Positions 11,039 through 19,966 of a stretch of DNA of 64,000 nt are shown here, piece after piece. The stretch covers positions 496,001 through 560,000 of the forward strand of contig NZ_PKQQ01000002.1 in assembly GCF_002893095.1 (NCBI RefSeq), given 5' to 3'. The translations under genes and the position numbers were made by a program. Positions within the stretch are counted from its first letter, which is position 1. Each line of letters opens with the position of its first letter. This DNA is from Stenotrophomonas sp. VV52. Lineage in GTDB: Bacteria > Pseudomonadota > Gammaproteobacteria > Xanthomonadales > Xanthomonadaceae. The notes below the pieces were generated by a model that was given only the letters and a program-made list of their open reading frames with translations, ran no database searches and was not told the origin of the DNA.

Positions 11039-13657
11039 ATGAACATTGATTACCGCAAGAACCTCCCCGGCACCGCGCTGGACTATTTCGATACCCGGGC
11101 CGCGGTCGACGCGATCCAGCCCGGCGGCTATGCCACGCTGCCGTATGTCTCGCGCGTGCTGGCGGAAAACCTGGTGCGCCGCTGCGACCCGGCCACCCTT
11201 GAAGCCTCGCTGCGGCAGCTGATCGAGCGCCGCCAGGATCTCGATTTCCCGTGGTTCCCGGCCCGCGTGGTCTGCCACGACATCCTCGGCCAGACCGCAC
11301 TGGTCGACCTGGCTGGCCTGCGCGATGCCATCGCCGACGGCGGCGGCGACCCGGCCAAGGTCAACCCGGTGGTGCCGGTGCAGCTGATCGTGGACCACTC
11401 GCTGGCCGTGGAATGCGGCGGCTACGATCCGCAAGCGTTCGAGAAGAACCGCGCCATCGAGGACCGCCGCAACGAAGACCGCTTCCACTTCATCGACTGG
11501 ACCAAGCAGGCCTTCCAGAACGTGGACGTGATTCCGCCGGGCAACGGGATCATGCACCAGATCAACCTGGAGAAAATGTCGCCGGTGATCTACGTCAAGG
11601 ACGGCGTGGCCTTCCCCGATACCTGCGTGGGCACCGACAGCCACACCCCGCACGTGGACGCGCTGGGCGTGATCGCCATCGGCGTGGGCGGCCTGGAAGC
11701 CGAGAACGTCATGCTTGGCCGCGCCTCGTGGATGCGCCTGCCCGACATCGTGGGCGTGGAGCTCACCGGCAAGCCGCAGCCGGGCATCACCGCCACCGAC
11801 GTGGTGCTGGCCCTGACCGAATTCCTGCGCGCGCAGCGCGTGGTCGGTGCGTGGCTGGAGTTCTACGGCGAAGGCGCCGCCGCGCTGACCATCGGCGACC
11901 GCGCCACGATCTCCAACATGTGCCCGGAGTACGGCGCCACGGCGGCGATGTTCTACATCGACAGCCAGACCGTCGACTACCTGCGCCTGACCGGCCGCGA
12001 GGAAGCGCAGCTGGCGCTGGTGGAAACCTACGCGCGTACCACCGGCCTGTGGGCCGACGACCTCGCCACCGCGCAGTACCCGCGCGTGCTGAGCTTCGAC
12101 CTGTCCAGCGTGGTCCGCAACATGGCCGGCCCGAGCAACCCGCACCGCCGCCTGCCGGTCAGCGCACTGGCCGAGCGCGGCATTGCCGACGCGGCCAAGC
12201 TGGAAGCGGGCAAGGCCGAACAGGCCCAGGGCCTGATGCCGGACGGCGCGGTGATCATCGCCGCCATCACCAGCTGCACCAACACCTCCAACCCGCGCAA
12301 CGTGATCGCTGCCGGCCTGCTGGCACGCAAGGCGAACGAGCGCGGCCTGCTGCGCAAGCCGTGGGTGAAGTCCTCGCTGGCACCGGGTTCCAAGGCCGTG
12401 CAGCTGTACCTGGAAGAAGCCGGCCTGCTGCCGGACCTGGAAAAGCTTGGCTTCGGCATCGTCGCGTTCGCCTGCACCACCTGCAACGGCATGAGTGGCG
12501 CGCTGGATCCGGCGATCCAGCAGGAAATCATCGACCGCGACCTGTACGCCACCGCCGTGCTGTCGGGCAACCGCAACTTCGACGGCCGCATCCACCCGTA
12601 TGCCAAGCAGGCCTTCCTGGCCTCGCCGCCACTGGTGATCGCCTACGCGATTGCCGGAACGGTGCGCTTCGACATCGAAAAGGATGTGCTGGGCGTGGAC
12701 CCTCAGGGCAACGAGGTGCGGCTGATGGACATCTGGCCCAGCGATGCCGAGATCGACGCAGTGGTGAAGGCGGCGGTCAAGCCCGAGCAGTTCCGCAGCG
12801 TGTACAACCCGATGTTCAACGTGCGCGTGGAGTACAGCTCGCAGGTCAGCCCGTTGTACGACTGGCGCCCGCAGAGCACTTACATCCGCCGCCCGCCGTA
12901 CTGGGAAGGCGCATTGGCGGGCGAGCGCACGCTGGCCGGCATGCGTGCGCTGGCGGTGCTGCCCGACAACATCACCACCGACCACCTCTCGCCCTCGAAT
13001 GCGATCCTGGCCTCCAGCGCCGCCGGCGAGTACCTGGCGAAGATGGGCCTGCCCGAGGAAGACTTCAATTCCTATGCGACCCATCGCGGCGACCACCTGA
13101 CCGCGCAGCGCGCCACCTTCGCCAACCCGAAGCTGTTCAATGAAATGGTGCGCAATGAAGACGGCACCGTGAAGCAGGGTTCGCTGGCCCGGGTCGAGCC
13201 GGAAGGCAAGGTCATGCGCATGTGGGAAGCGATTGAAACCTACATGGCGCGCAAGCAGCCGCTGATCATCATCGCCGGCGCCGACTACGGCCAGGGCAGC
13301 TCGCGCGACTGGGCCGCCAAGGGCGTGCGCCTGGCCGGCGTGGAGGCCATCGTCGCCGAAGGCTTCGAGCGCATCCACCGCACCAACCTGATCGGCATGG
13401 GCGTGCTGCCGCTGGAGTTCAAGCCCGGCACCACGCGCCTGACCGTGGGCATCGACGGCACCGAAACCTTCGACGTCATCGGCGAACGCACCCCGCGCGC
13501 GGAGCTGACCCTGGTCATCCACCGCCGCGACGGTACGGACGTGGTGGTGCCCGTCACCTGCCGCCTCGACAGCGACGAAGAAGTGGCCATTTACGAAGCG
13601 GGTGGCGTGCTGCAGCGCTTCGCACAGGACTTCCTGGAATCCAGCCAGGTCGCATGA
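11039..13657 (+). CDS. acnD: Fe/S-dependent 2-methylcitrate dehydratase AcnD
   Basis: AcnD is the aconitase-like enzyme that, with PrpF, replaces PrpD in converting 2-methylcitrate toward 2-methylisocitrate. The 872-residue protein has the full aconitase domain plan: N-terminal [4Fe-4S] domains, with cluster cysteines visible at Cys413 (ITSCTNTS) and Cys479/Cys482 (ACTTC), and a C-terminal swivel domain with GADYGQGSSRDWAAKG. The start is the ATG giving MNIDYRKNLPGTALDYFDTR, an AcnD-like N-terminus. It lies between prpC and prpF, the usual acnD-prpF arrangement. Confidence 0.95.
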   Translation: MNIDYRKNLPGTALDYFDTRAAVDAIQPGGYATLPYVSRVLAENLVRRCDPATLEASLRQLIERRQDLDFPWFPARVVCHDILGQTALVDLAGLRDAIADGGGDPAKVNPVVPVQLIVDHSLAVECGGYDPQAFEKNRAIEDRRNEDRFHFIDWTKQAFQNVDVIPPGNGIMHQINLEKMSPVIYVKDGVAFPDTCVGTDSHTPHVDALGVIAIGVGGLEAENVMLGRASWMRLPDIVGVELTGKPQPGITATDVVLALTEFLRAQRVVGAWLEFYGEGAAALTIGDRATISNMCPEYGATAAMFYIDSQTVDYLRLTGREEAQLALVETYARTTGLWADDLATAQYPRVLSFDLSSVVRNMAGPSNPHRRLPVSALAERGIADAAKLEAGKAEQAQGLMPDGAVIIAAITSCTNTSNPRNVIAAGLLARKANERGLLRKPWVKSSLAPGSKAVQLYLEEAGLLPDLEKLGFGIVAFACTTCNGMSGALDPAIQQEIIDRDLYATAVLSGNRNFDGRIHPYAKQAFLASPPLVIAYAIAGTVRFDIEKDVLGVDPQGNEVRLMDIWPSDAEIDAVVKAAVKPEQFRSVYNPMFNVRVEYSSQVSPLYDWRPQSTYIRRPPYWEGALAGERTLAGMRALAVLPDNITTDHLSPSNAILASSAAGEYLAKMGLPEEDFNSYATHRGDHLTAQRATFANPKLFNEMVRNEDGTVKQGSLARVEPEGKVMRMWEAIETYMARKQPLIIIAGADYGQGSSRDWAAKGVRLAGVEAIVAEGFERIHRTNLIGMGVLPLEFKPGTTRLTVGIDGTETFDVIGERTPRAELTLVIHRRDGTDVVVPVTCRLDSDEEVAIYEAGGVLQRFAQDFLESSQVA

Positions 13658-13663
13658 CTCCAC

Positions 13664-13685
13664 GACGGTCCGGCAGCGGACCGTC
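13664..13685 (+). terminator. Hairpin between acnD and prpF
   Basis: Nine-base arms GACGGTCCG and CGGACCGTC with a 4-base loop lie between the acnD stop and the prpF start, followed by TCATTT. It is too close to prpF to be a full terminator if prpF is cotranscribed, so it may set relative expression. Confidence 0.5.
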
Positions 13686-13706
13686 TCATTTCCCAGGACC
13701 GCTTGC

Positions 13707-14897
13707 ATGTCTTATCTCCCACAGCTCCGCATTCCGGCCACCTACATGCGCGGTGGCACCAGCAAAGGCGTGTTTTTCCGCCTGCAGGATCTTCCGGCCG
13801 CCGCACAGCAGCCGGGCCCGGCACGCGACGCGCTGCTGATGCGCGTGATCGGTTCGCCGGACCCGTATGGCAAGCACACCGACGGCATGGGCGGGGCGAC
13901 GTCCAGCACCAGCAAGTGCGTGATCATTTCTGAAGCCTCCGTGCCGGATCATGACGTGGACTATCTGTACGGCCAGGTGTCCATCGACACCGCGTTCGTG
14001 GACTGGAGCGGCAACTGCGGCAACCTCAGCACCGCGGTGGGCCCGTTTGCGATCAGCAATGGGTTGATCGACCCGTCGCGGGTCCCGCACAACGGCACCT
14101 GCACCGTGCGGATCTGGCAGGCCAACATCGGCAAGACCATCCTGGCCCACGTGCCGGTGGTGGACGGGCAGGTGCAGGAGATCGGCGACTTCGAGCTGGA
14201 CGGGGTGACCTTCCCGGCAGCCGAGATCGCGCTCCAATTCCTCGATCCGTCCGACGACGGTGAAGGCGAGGGCGGTTCGATGTTCCCGACCGGCAACCTG
14301 GTCGACACCCTCGACGTACCTGGCGTGGGCAGCTTCCAGGTGACCATGATCACCGCCGGAATCCCCACCATCTTCCTCAATGCCGCCGACCTGGGCTACA
14401 CCGGGACCGAGCTGCAGCCGGCAATCAACGACGACAAGGCCGCGCTGGTCCGGTTCGAGGCGATCCGCGCGCACGGTGCGGTGCGCATGGGGCTGATCGA
14501 CCACATCGACCAGGCCGCCACCCGCCAGCACACGCCCAAGGTGGCGTTCGTGGCGCCGGCGCAGGACTACGTGTCGTCCAGCGGCAAGCAGATCGGCGCC
14601 GGCGATATCGACCTGCACGCGCGTGCGCTGTCGATGGGCAAGCTGCACCACGCCATGATGGGCACTGCTGCCGTGGCGATCGGTACCGCCGCCGCGATTC
14701 CCGGCACCCTGGTCAACCTGGCCGCCGGGGGCGGCGAGCGTGGCGCGGTGACCTTCGGGCACCCGTCCGGCACCCTGCGCGTAGGCGCCGAGGCCCGCCT
14801 GGTCGACGGCCAGTGGACGGTGACCAAGGCGATCATGAGCCGCAGCGCCCGGGTATTGATGGACGGCGCGGTCCGGGTGCCGGCCGGCACCGTGTAA
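13707..14897 (+). CDS. prpF: 2-methylaconitate cis-trans isomerase PrpF
   Basis: PrpF isomerises the 2-methylaconitate made by AcnD so that an aconitase can rehydrate it. The 396-residue protein starts MSYLPQLRIPATYMRGGTSK; the YMRGGTSKGVFF segment and DGMGGATSSTSKCVIIS are hallmarks of the family, which has a diaminopimelate-epimerase-like fold. GNCGNLSTAVGPFAI and SMGKLHHAMMGT also fit. It is the last gene of the prp operon; no prpD or prpE gene is present in the window. Confidence 0.95.
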   Translation: MSYLPQLRIPATYMRGGTSKGVFFRLQDLPAAAQQPGPARDALLMRVIGSPDPYGKHTDGMGGATSSTSKCVIISEASVPDHDVDYLYGQVSIDTAFVDWSGNCGNLSTAVGPFAISNGLIDPSRVPHNGTCTVRIWQANIGKTILAHVPVVDGQVQEIGDFELDGVTFPAAEIALQFLDPSDDGEGEGGSMFPTGNLVDTLDVPGVGSFQVTMITAGIPTIFLNAADLGYTGTELQPAINDDKAALVRFEAIRAHGAVRMGLIDHIDQAATRQHTPKVAFVAPAQDYVSSSGKQIGAGDIDLHARALSMGKLHHAMMGTAAVAIGTAAAIPGTLVNLAAGGGERGAVTFGHPSGTLRVGAEARLVDGQWTVTKAIMSRSARVLMDGAVRVPAGTV

Positions 14898-14918
14898 TCG
14901 CGAATGGTTCGGGCACCG

Positions 14919-14992
14919 CGTGGGACACGCGTGGCGTGTCGCTACGCGGGTAGCGCCGGCAATGCGTAGCGACACGCCATGCGTGTCCCACG
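14919..14992. repeat. Inverted pair of SMAG-type GTAG repeats
   Basis: Two 29-base arms (14919-14947 and 14964-14992) pair with a single mismatch around a 16-base loop. Each arm is a GTAG-headed repeat (GTAGCGACACGCC...GTGTCCCA) and the two heads face each other. This is the inverted dimer form of Stenotrophomonas REPs. A related single copy occurs at 41025. It separates the prp operon from the macroglobulin gene and may act as a terminator or RNA-stability element. Confidence 0.85.
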
Positions 14993-15055
14993 TAACCCAA
15001 CCGCCAGCCCGTAACCTCGCGGTGCATAATGAAGCCCTTGTTCAAGGAGCGACAT

Positions 15056-18000
15056 ATGCGCACGGTCCGTCTGCGGAACTGGAAGGGAATCGCCACACTG
15101 GCGCTGGCCGCCGGGCTGGCACTGGGCATCACCGGCTGCAACCGCAACAACAGCGGCCAGCTGCCCACCGCCACCGGTGCCCCGATTGCGGCCAAGGCCG
15201 AAGCGGTCACGGATTTCACCCTGCTGCGCGCCTTCCCCGACCAGAGCGGCGACGGCCTGTCGCTCGCGCTGGAGTTCTCCCGCCCGCTGGTCGGGACCCA
15301 GGACTTCGACAAGCTGGTCCGCTTCGGCGAGAAGGTCGGCACCGAGGACAGCAGCTGGACCCTGTCCGATGACGGCAAGACCCTGCGCTACCCGTTCGTG
15401 GAAGCGGCGAAGGAATACACCCTGATCGTCTCCCCGGACCTGCTCGCCGCCGACGGCAGCCGGATCGGCAAGGAGCTGCGCCAGAAGGTGTTCACCGGCG
15501 AACTCAAGCCGGTCGCCGGGTTCGCCTCGCAGGGCAGCGTGCTGCCGGCGCGCGAAAGCCGCGGCCTGCCGGTGGTCTCGGTCAACGTGGGCGAAGTGGA
15601 CGTGGAGTTCCTGCGCGTGCGCGAAAAGGAACTGCCCGCCTTCTTCAGCCAGTACCAGCGCGGCGGCCGGCGCGGCAGCTGGGAGCTGGACAGCGAGTAT
15701 GGCGACAAGGCCCCGATGTCGCAACTGGCCGAGCCGGTCTATGTCAACCGCTTCGTGCTCGGCGGCAAGCAGAACGAGCGCGTGCTCACCTATCTGCCCA
15801 CCCAGGACATCAAGGAGCTGCAGGAGCCTGGCCTGTACTTCGCGGTGATGAAGCGCAGCGGTTCGTTCGACAGTGAATTCGACACCGCCTTCTTCACCGT
15901 CAGCGACATTGGCCTGCATACCCGCGCCTACAAGGACACCCTGTTCGTGCACACCGCCTCGCTGCAGAGCGGCGCGGCGCTGAAGAAGGTCGACCTGCGC
16001 ATCCTCGACGCCAAGGGCGAGGTGGTGCTCAAGGGCAGCACCGACGGCAACGGCAACGCGCTGCTCAACTACACGCTGGACGCGGGTCACGTGCTGATCG
16101 CCAGCAGCGGTCCGGACACCTCGATGCTGCCGTTCAACCAGCCGGCGCTGGACCTGAGCGAGTTCGCCGTGGCCGGCCGCGACAACGCCTGGTTCGACGT
16201 GTTCGCCTGGTCCGGCCGCGACCTGTACCGCCCCGGCGAAACCGTGCGCATCTCCGCGCTGCTGCGCGACAACGACGGCAAGCCGGTCAAGCCACAACCG
16301 GTGTTCCTGCGCCTGAAGCAGCCGGACGGCAAGACCTTCCGCGAAACCCGGCTGCAGCCGGGCGAGCAGGGCTACCTGAGCTTCGAACAGACCATTCCGG
16401 TGGAAGCGCCCACCGGGCGCTGGCAGGTTGAATTCCGTACCAACCCGGCCAGCAAGGAAGCGATCCAGGGCATGACCCTGCGCATCGAAGAGTTCCTGCC
16501 CGAGCGCATGAAGCTGGACCTGGACAGCGCGCAGAAGACCCTCAAGCCCGGCGAGCCGCTGAAGCTGCAGGCCGACGCGGCCTACCTGTACGGCGCGCCG
16601 GCCGACGGCAACCGTTTCACCGCGCGCTTGGCGGTGGCTGCAGAACAGTCGCCGGTGGAGTCGCTGCCGGGCTACTTCTTCGGCGACCCGACCCTGGAAC
16701 TGCCGCGCGAAGCGCGTGATGTGATCGACACCGAATTCCCGGCCGACGGCAAACTGCGCCAGGACGTCGAGCTGCCCGCCGAGGTCAAGGCCAGCGCGCC
16801 GGTGGCGGTGGTGCTGTCCGGCAGCGTGTACGAGACCGGCGGCCGCACGGTCACCCGCACCCTGAAGCGGGTGATGTGGCCGGCCCCGGTACTGGTCGGC
16901 GTGCGCCCGCTGTTCAACCCGGACGACGGGGCCGACGCCAACAGCAATGCCCGCTTCGAAGTGATGCGGGTGGACGCGGCCGGCAAGCCGCAGCCGGGCA
17001 AGGGCCTGAAGGTCACCCTGGTGCGCGAGCTGCGCGACTACCACTGGACCTTCAACGACAATCGCTGGGACTACGACTTCAGCCGCCGCTTCGAAAACAA
17101 GGACACCCGCACCATTGACGCCGGCAGCGCGGCGGTGGGCGTGGACTTCCCGGTGAAGTGGGGCGAGTACCGGCTGGATGTGTTCGACCCGGCCACCGGG
17201 TTGACCAGCCGCTACCCGTTCCACGCCGGCTGGAGCTGGAACGACGAGAACCGCGGGCTGGATGCACGCCCGGACAAGGTCAAGCTGGGCCTGGACAAGA
17301 CCGCGTATAAAGCGGGCGACACGCTGCGCGTCAGCGTCACCCCGCCGCACGCCGGCAAGGGCCTGTTGATGGTTGAAAGCGACAAGATGCTGTACGTGCA
17401 GGAGATCGACGCCAAGCCCGGCAGCACCTTCGACATTCCGGTCACCGCCGACTGGGAACGCCACGACGTCTACATCACCGCGCTGGTGTTCCGCGGCGGC
17501 AGCGCCCCGAGCAAGATCACCCCGGCGCGTGCGGTCGGCGTGGTCCATGTGCCGATGGACCGCAAGGCGCGCACCGTGGCCGTGGGCCTGTCCGCGCCGA
17601 AGCAGATGCGGCCGGAGCAGACCCTGCCGGTCACGGTCAGCGCACCGCAGCTGGCGGGCAAGCTGGCGCACGTGACGGTCTCGGCGGTGGACGTGGGCAT
17701 CCTCAACATCACCCGATTCCCGGTGCCGGACGCCTCGGCACACTTCTTCGCCCAGCGTCGCCTGGGCGTGGATGCGTACGACATCTACAGCCGCGTGATC
17801 GAAAGCTTCGACGGCAGCAGCGGCAAGCTCAAGTTCGGTGGCGACATGGCGCTGGCGGCATTGCCGCAGGCCAAGCGGCCGACCGCGCGCGTGCAGACCG
17901 TGGACCTGTTCTCCGGTCCGGTGAAGCTGGACGCCAAGGGCATTGCCCGGATCGCGCTGAAGGTGCCGGACTTCAACGGCACCCTGCGGGTCTCGGCGCT

Positions 18001-19966
18001 GGTGTACTCCGACGACCAGTACGGCAAGCGCGACCTGGAAACCGTGGTGCGCGCGCCGATCCTGGCCGAAGCCAGCATGCCGCGCGTGCTCGCCCCGGGC
18101 GACCGCAGTACCGTCACCCTGGACGTGCAGAACTTCACCGGTACGCCCGGTGAGTTCAAGGTGCAGGTCGATGGCATCGGGCCGCTGAGCCTGGGCGAGC
18201 CCAGCCGCACGCTCAAGCTCAACGCCGACGCCAAGAACACGCTGAGCTTCCCATTGCAGGCGCGCGAAGGCTATACCGTGGCCAAGGTGCGGGTGCGGGT
18301 GGAAGGCAACGGCTTCAAGGTCGACCGACGCTACGACCTGCCGGTGCGTGCCGCGTGGCCGCAGGTGCTGCGCGCGCAGACACGCACGCTGGACCCGCTG
18401 GCCGACGTGGAGATGGGCGCCGGCCTGGCCGACGGGCTGATGGGCGATTCGGTCACCGCGCGCATGCTGGTCAGCGCGCTGCCGCCGATCCCGTTTGCCA
18501 GCGCCCTCAACGGCGCGCTGAACTACCCTTACGGCTGCGCCGAGCAGACCACCAGCAAGGGCTACGCCGCCTTGATGCTGGACGAGGCCACCTCGGCCAT
18601 GCTCGGTGCCGACGGCCTGGACGCCAAGACACGCCGCGAGCGCATGGAAGGCGCGTTCGGCCGGCTGGCCTCGATGCAGGTGGCCAACGGCAACTTCTCG
18701 ATGTGGGGCGACGACGGCTACGTCAATCCGTGGCTGACCCCGTACATCGCCGAGTTCCTGCTCGATGCCAAGGATGCCGGTTTCGCGGTGCCCGACGGCG
18801 TGCTGCAGAAGGCGCTGAACCGGCTCAGCGAAGACCTGCTCTCCGGCGGCAACCCGTTCTACGGCGAAGACCGCCGCGAGAACCTGAAGTTTGCCAACCA
18901 GGCCTACTCCGGCTACGTGCTGGCCCGGGTCAATCGCGCCCCGCTGGGCACCCTGCGCGCGCTGTACGACAACGAACGCAGCAAGTCGCTGACCGGTCTG
19001 TCGCTGGTCCACCTGGGCATCGCGCTGTCGCTGCAGGGCGACCACAAGCGGGGCGACGCCGCCATTGCGGCCGGCTTCGCCAAGCCCAGCAGCGAGCGCC
19101 CGCAGTACTTCGGCGACTACGGCAGCGCGGTGCGCGACGACGCCTTGATGATCGCGCTGCTGCACGAGCGCAAGCTGGCCAAGCCCGCCTATGACGCCCG
19201 CGCGGTGGAACTGGGTCGCGCGCTGGATGCACGCCGTAACAACGGCTGGATGTGGCTGAGCACGCAGGAGCAGGTCGCCATCGCGCGCCTCGGCAAGGCG
19301 CTGGCCGCCAACCAGAGCAAGCAGGTGTCGGGCGAGCTGGCCATCGGTGGCGAGGTCGAAGCCATCGCCGCGCGGCGCATGTTCGGGCGCAGCTTCGACT
19401 ACGCCGCCCTGGCCAAGGGCGTGCGCTTCAGTCCGAAGGGCGAGCCGCCGATGTTCGCCAGCCTGGAAGTGGCCGGCATTCCGCGCACCGCGCCGGAGCC
19501 GGACAACCGCACCCTGGGCGTGGAACGCAGCTGGTTCACCACCGACGGCAAGCCGTGGACCCCGCGTGCGTTGAAGGAAGGCGAGGCCCTGATCGTGCGG
19601 GTCAGCGTCACCCCCAACGTGGACATGCCCGACGCGCTGCTGACCGACCTGCTGCCGGCCGGCCTGGAGATCGAGAACTTCAACCTGGGCGATGCCAAGC
19701 AGTGGGCCGACGTGGTGGTGGACGGCCTGCGCGTGGAAGACCGGGGCGACGCGGCCACGCTGCGCCATGAAGAATTCCGCGACGACCGGTACGTGGCCGC
19801 GCTCAAGCTGTCGCGTGGCAGTACCGCCAAGGTGTTCTATCTGGTGCGCGCGGTCACCCCGGGCACCTACACGGTGCCGCCGCCGCTGGTGGAAGACATG
19901 TACCGTCCTGACCTGCGTGGGGTGGGCCGCAGCACCCCGACCACCCTCACGGTGGTCCAGCCGTGA
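15056..19966 (+). CDS. Alpha-2-macroglobulin family lipoprotein
   Basis: A 1636-residue protein like the bacterial alpha-2-macroglobulins of the YfhM/ECAM type, which trap proteases that attack the periplasm. The N-terminus is a lipoprotein signal with lipobox LGITGC near residue 28. Multiple MG-type beta domains follow, and the thioester motif CAEQ (Cys1161, in YPYGCAEQTT) is intact. The C-terminal half contains the helical TED domain and receptor-like beta domain. AAGGAG lies 7 bases before the chosen ATG. Its stop overlaps the pbpC start; this pairing is the classic arrangement, with PbpC repairing peptidoglycan where the trap acts. Confidence 0.95.
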   Translation: MRTVRLRNWKGIATLALAAGLALGITGCNRNNSGQLPTATGAPIAAKAEAVTDFTLLRAFPDQSGDGLSLALEFSRPLVGTQDFDKLVRFGEKVGTEDSSWTLSDDGKTLRYPFVEAAKEYTLIVSPDLLAADGSRIGKELRQKVFTGELKPVAGFASQGSVLPARESRGLPVVSVNVGEVDVEFLRVREKELPAFFSQYQRGGRRGSWELDSEYGDKAPMSQLAEPVYVNRFVLGGKQNERVLTYLPTQDIKELQEPGLYFAVMKRSGSFDSEFDTAFFTVSDIGLHTRAYKDTLFVHTASLQSGAALKKVDLRILDAKGEVVLKGSTDGNGNALLNYTLDAGHVLIASSGPDTSMLPFNQPALDLSEFAVAGRDNAWFDVFAWSGRDLYRPGETVRISALLRDNDGKPVKPQPVFLRLKQPDGKTFRETRLQPGEQGYLSFEQTIPVEAPTGRWQVEFRTNPASKEAIQGMTLRIEEFLPERMKLDLDSAQKTLKPGEPLKLQADAAYLYGAPADGNRFTARLAVAAEQSPVESLPGYFFGDPTLELPREARDVIDTEFPADGKLRQDVELPAEVKASAPVAVVLSGSVYETGGRTVTRTLKRVMWPAPVLVGVRPLFNPDDGADANSNARFEVMRVDAAGKPQPGKGLKVTLVRELRDYHWTFNDNRWDYDFSRRFENKDTRTIDAGSAAVGVDFPVKWGEYRLDVFDPATGLTSRYPFHAGWSWNDENRGLDARPDKVKLGLDKTAYKAGDTLRVSVTPPHAGKGLLMVESDKMLYVQEIDAKPGSTFDIPVTADWERHDVYITALVFRGGSAPSKITPARAVGVVHVPMDRKARTVAVGLSAPKQMRPEQTLPVTVSAPQLAGKLAHVTVSAVDVGILNITRFPVPDASAHFFAQRRLGVDAYDIYSRVIESFDGSSGKLKFGGDMALAALPQAKRPTARVQTVDLFSGPVKLDAKGIARIALKVPDFNGTLRVSALVYSDDQYGKRDLETVVRAPILAEASMPRVLAPGDRSTVTLDVQNFTGTPGEFKVQVDGIGPLSLGEPSRTLKLNADAKNTLSFPLQAREGYTVAKVRVRVEGNGFKVDRRYDLPVRAAWPQVLRAQTRTLDPLADVEMGAGLADGLMGDSVTARMLVSALPPIPFASALNGALNYPYGCAEQTTSKGYAALMLDEATSAMLGADGLDAKTRRERMEGAFGRLASMQVANGNFSMWGDDGYVNPWLTPYIAEFLLDAKDAGFAVPDGVLQKALNRLSEDLLSGGNPFYGEDRRENLKFANQAYSGYVLARVNRAPLGTLRALYDNERSKSLTGLSLVHLGIALSLQGDHKRGDAAIAAGFAKPSSERPQYFGDYGSAVRDDALMIALLHERKLAKPAYDARAVELGRALDARRNNGWMWLSTQEQVAIARLGKALAANQSKQVSGELAIGGEVEAIAARRMFGRSFDYAALAKGVRFSPKGEPPMFASLEVAGIPRTAPEPDNRTLGVERSWFTTDGKPWTPRALKEGEALIVRVSVTPNVDMPDALLTDLLPAGLEIENFNLGDAKQWADVVVDGLRVEDRGDAATLRHEEFRDDRYVAALKLSRGSTAKVFYLVRAVTPGTYTVPPPLVEDMYRPDLRGVGRSTPTTLTVVQP

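Noticed and set aside
11027..13708. Long open frame antisense to acnD
   Set aside because: Low-complexity Val/Gln/His/Arg composition with no motifs, mirroring acnD codon use.
14942..19768. Open frame of about 1600 codons antisense to the alpha-2-macroglobulin gene
   Set aside because: It is a codon-bias shadow: composition is rich in His/Arg/Gln/Ala repeats, with no domain, and the opposite strand encodes a full macroglobulin with an intact thioester motif.
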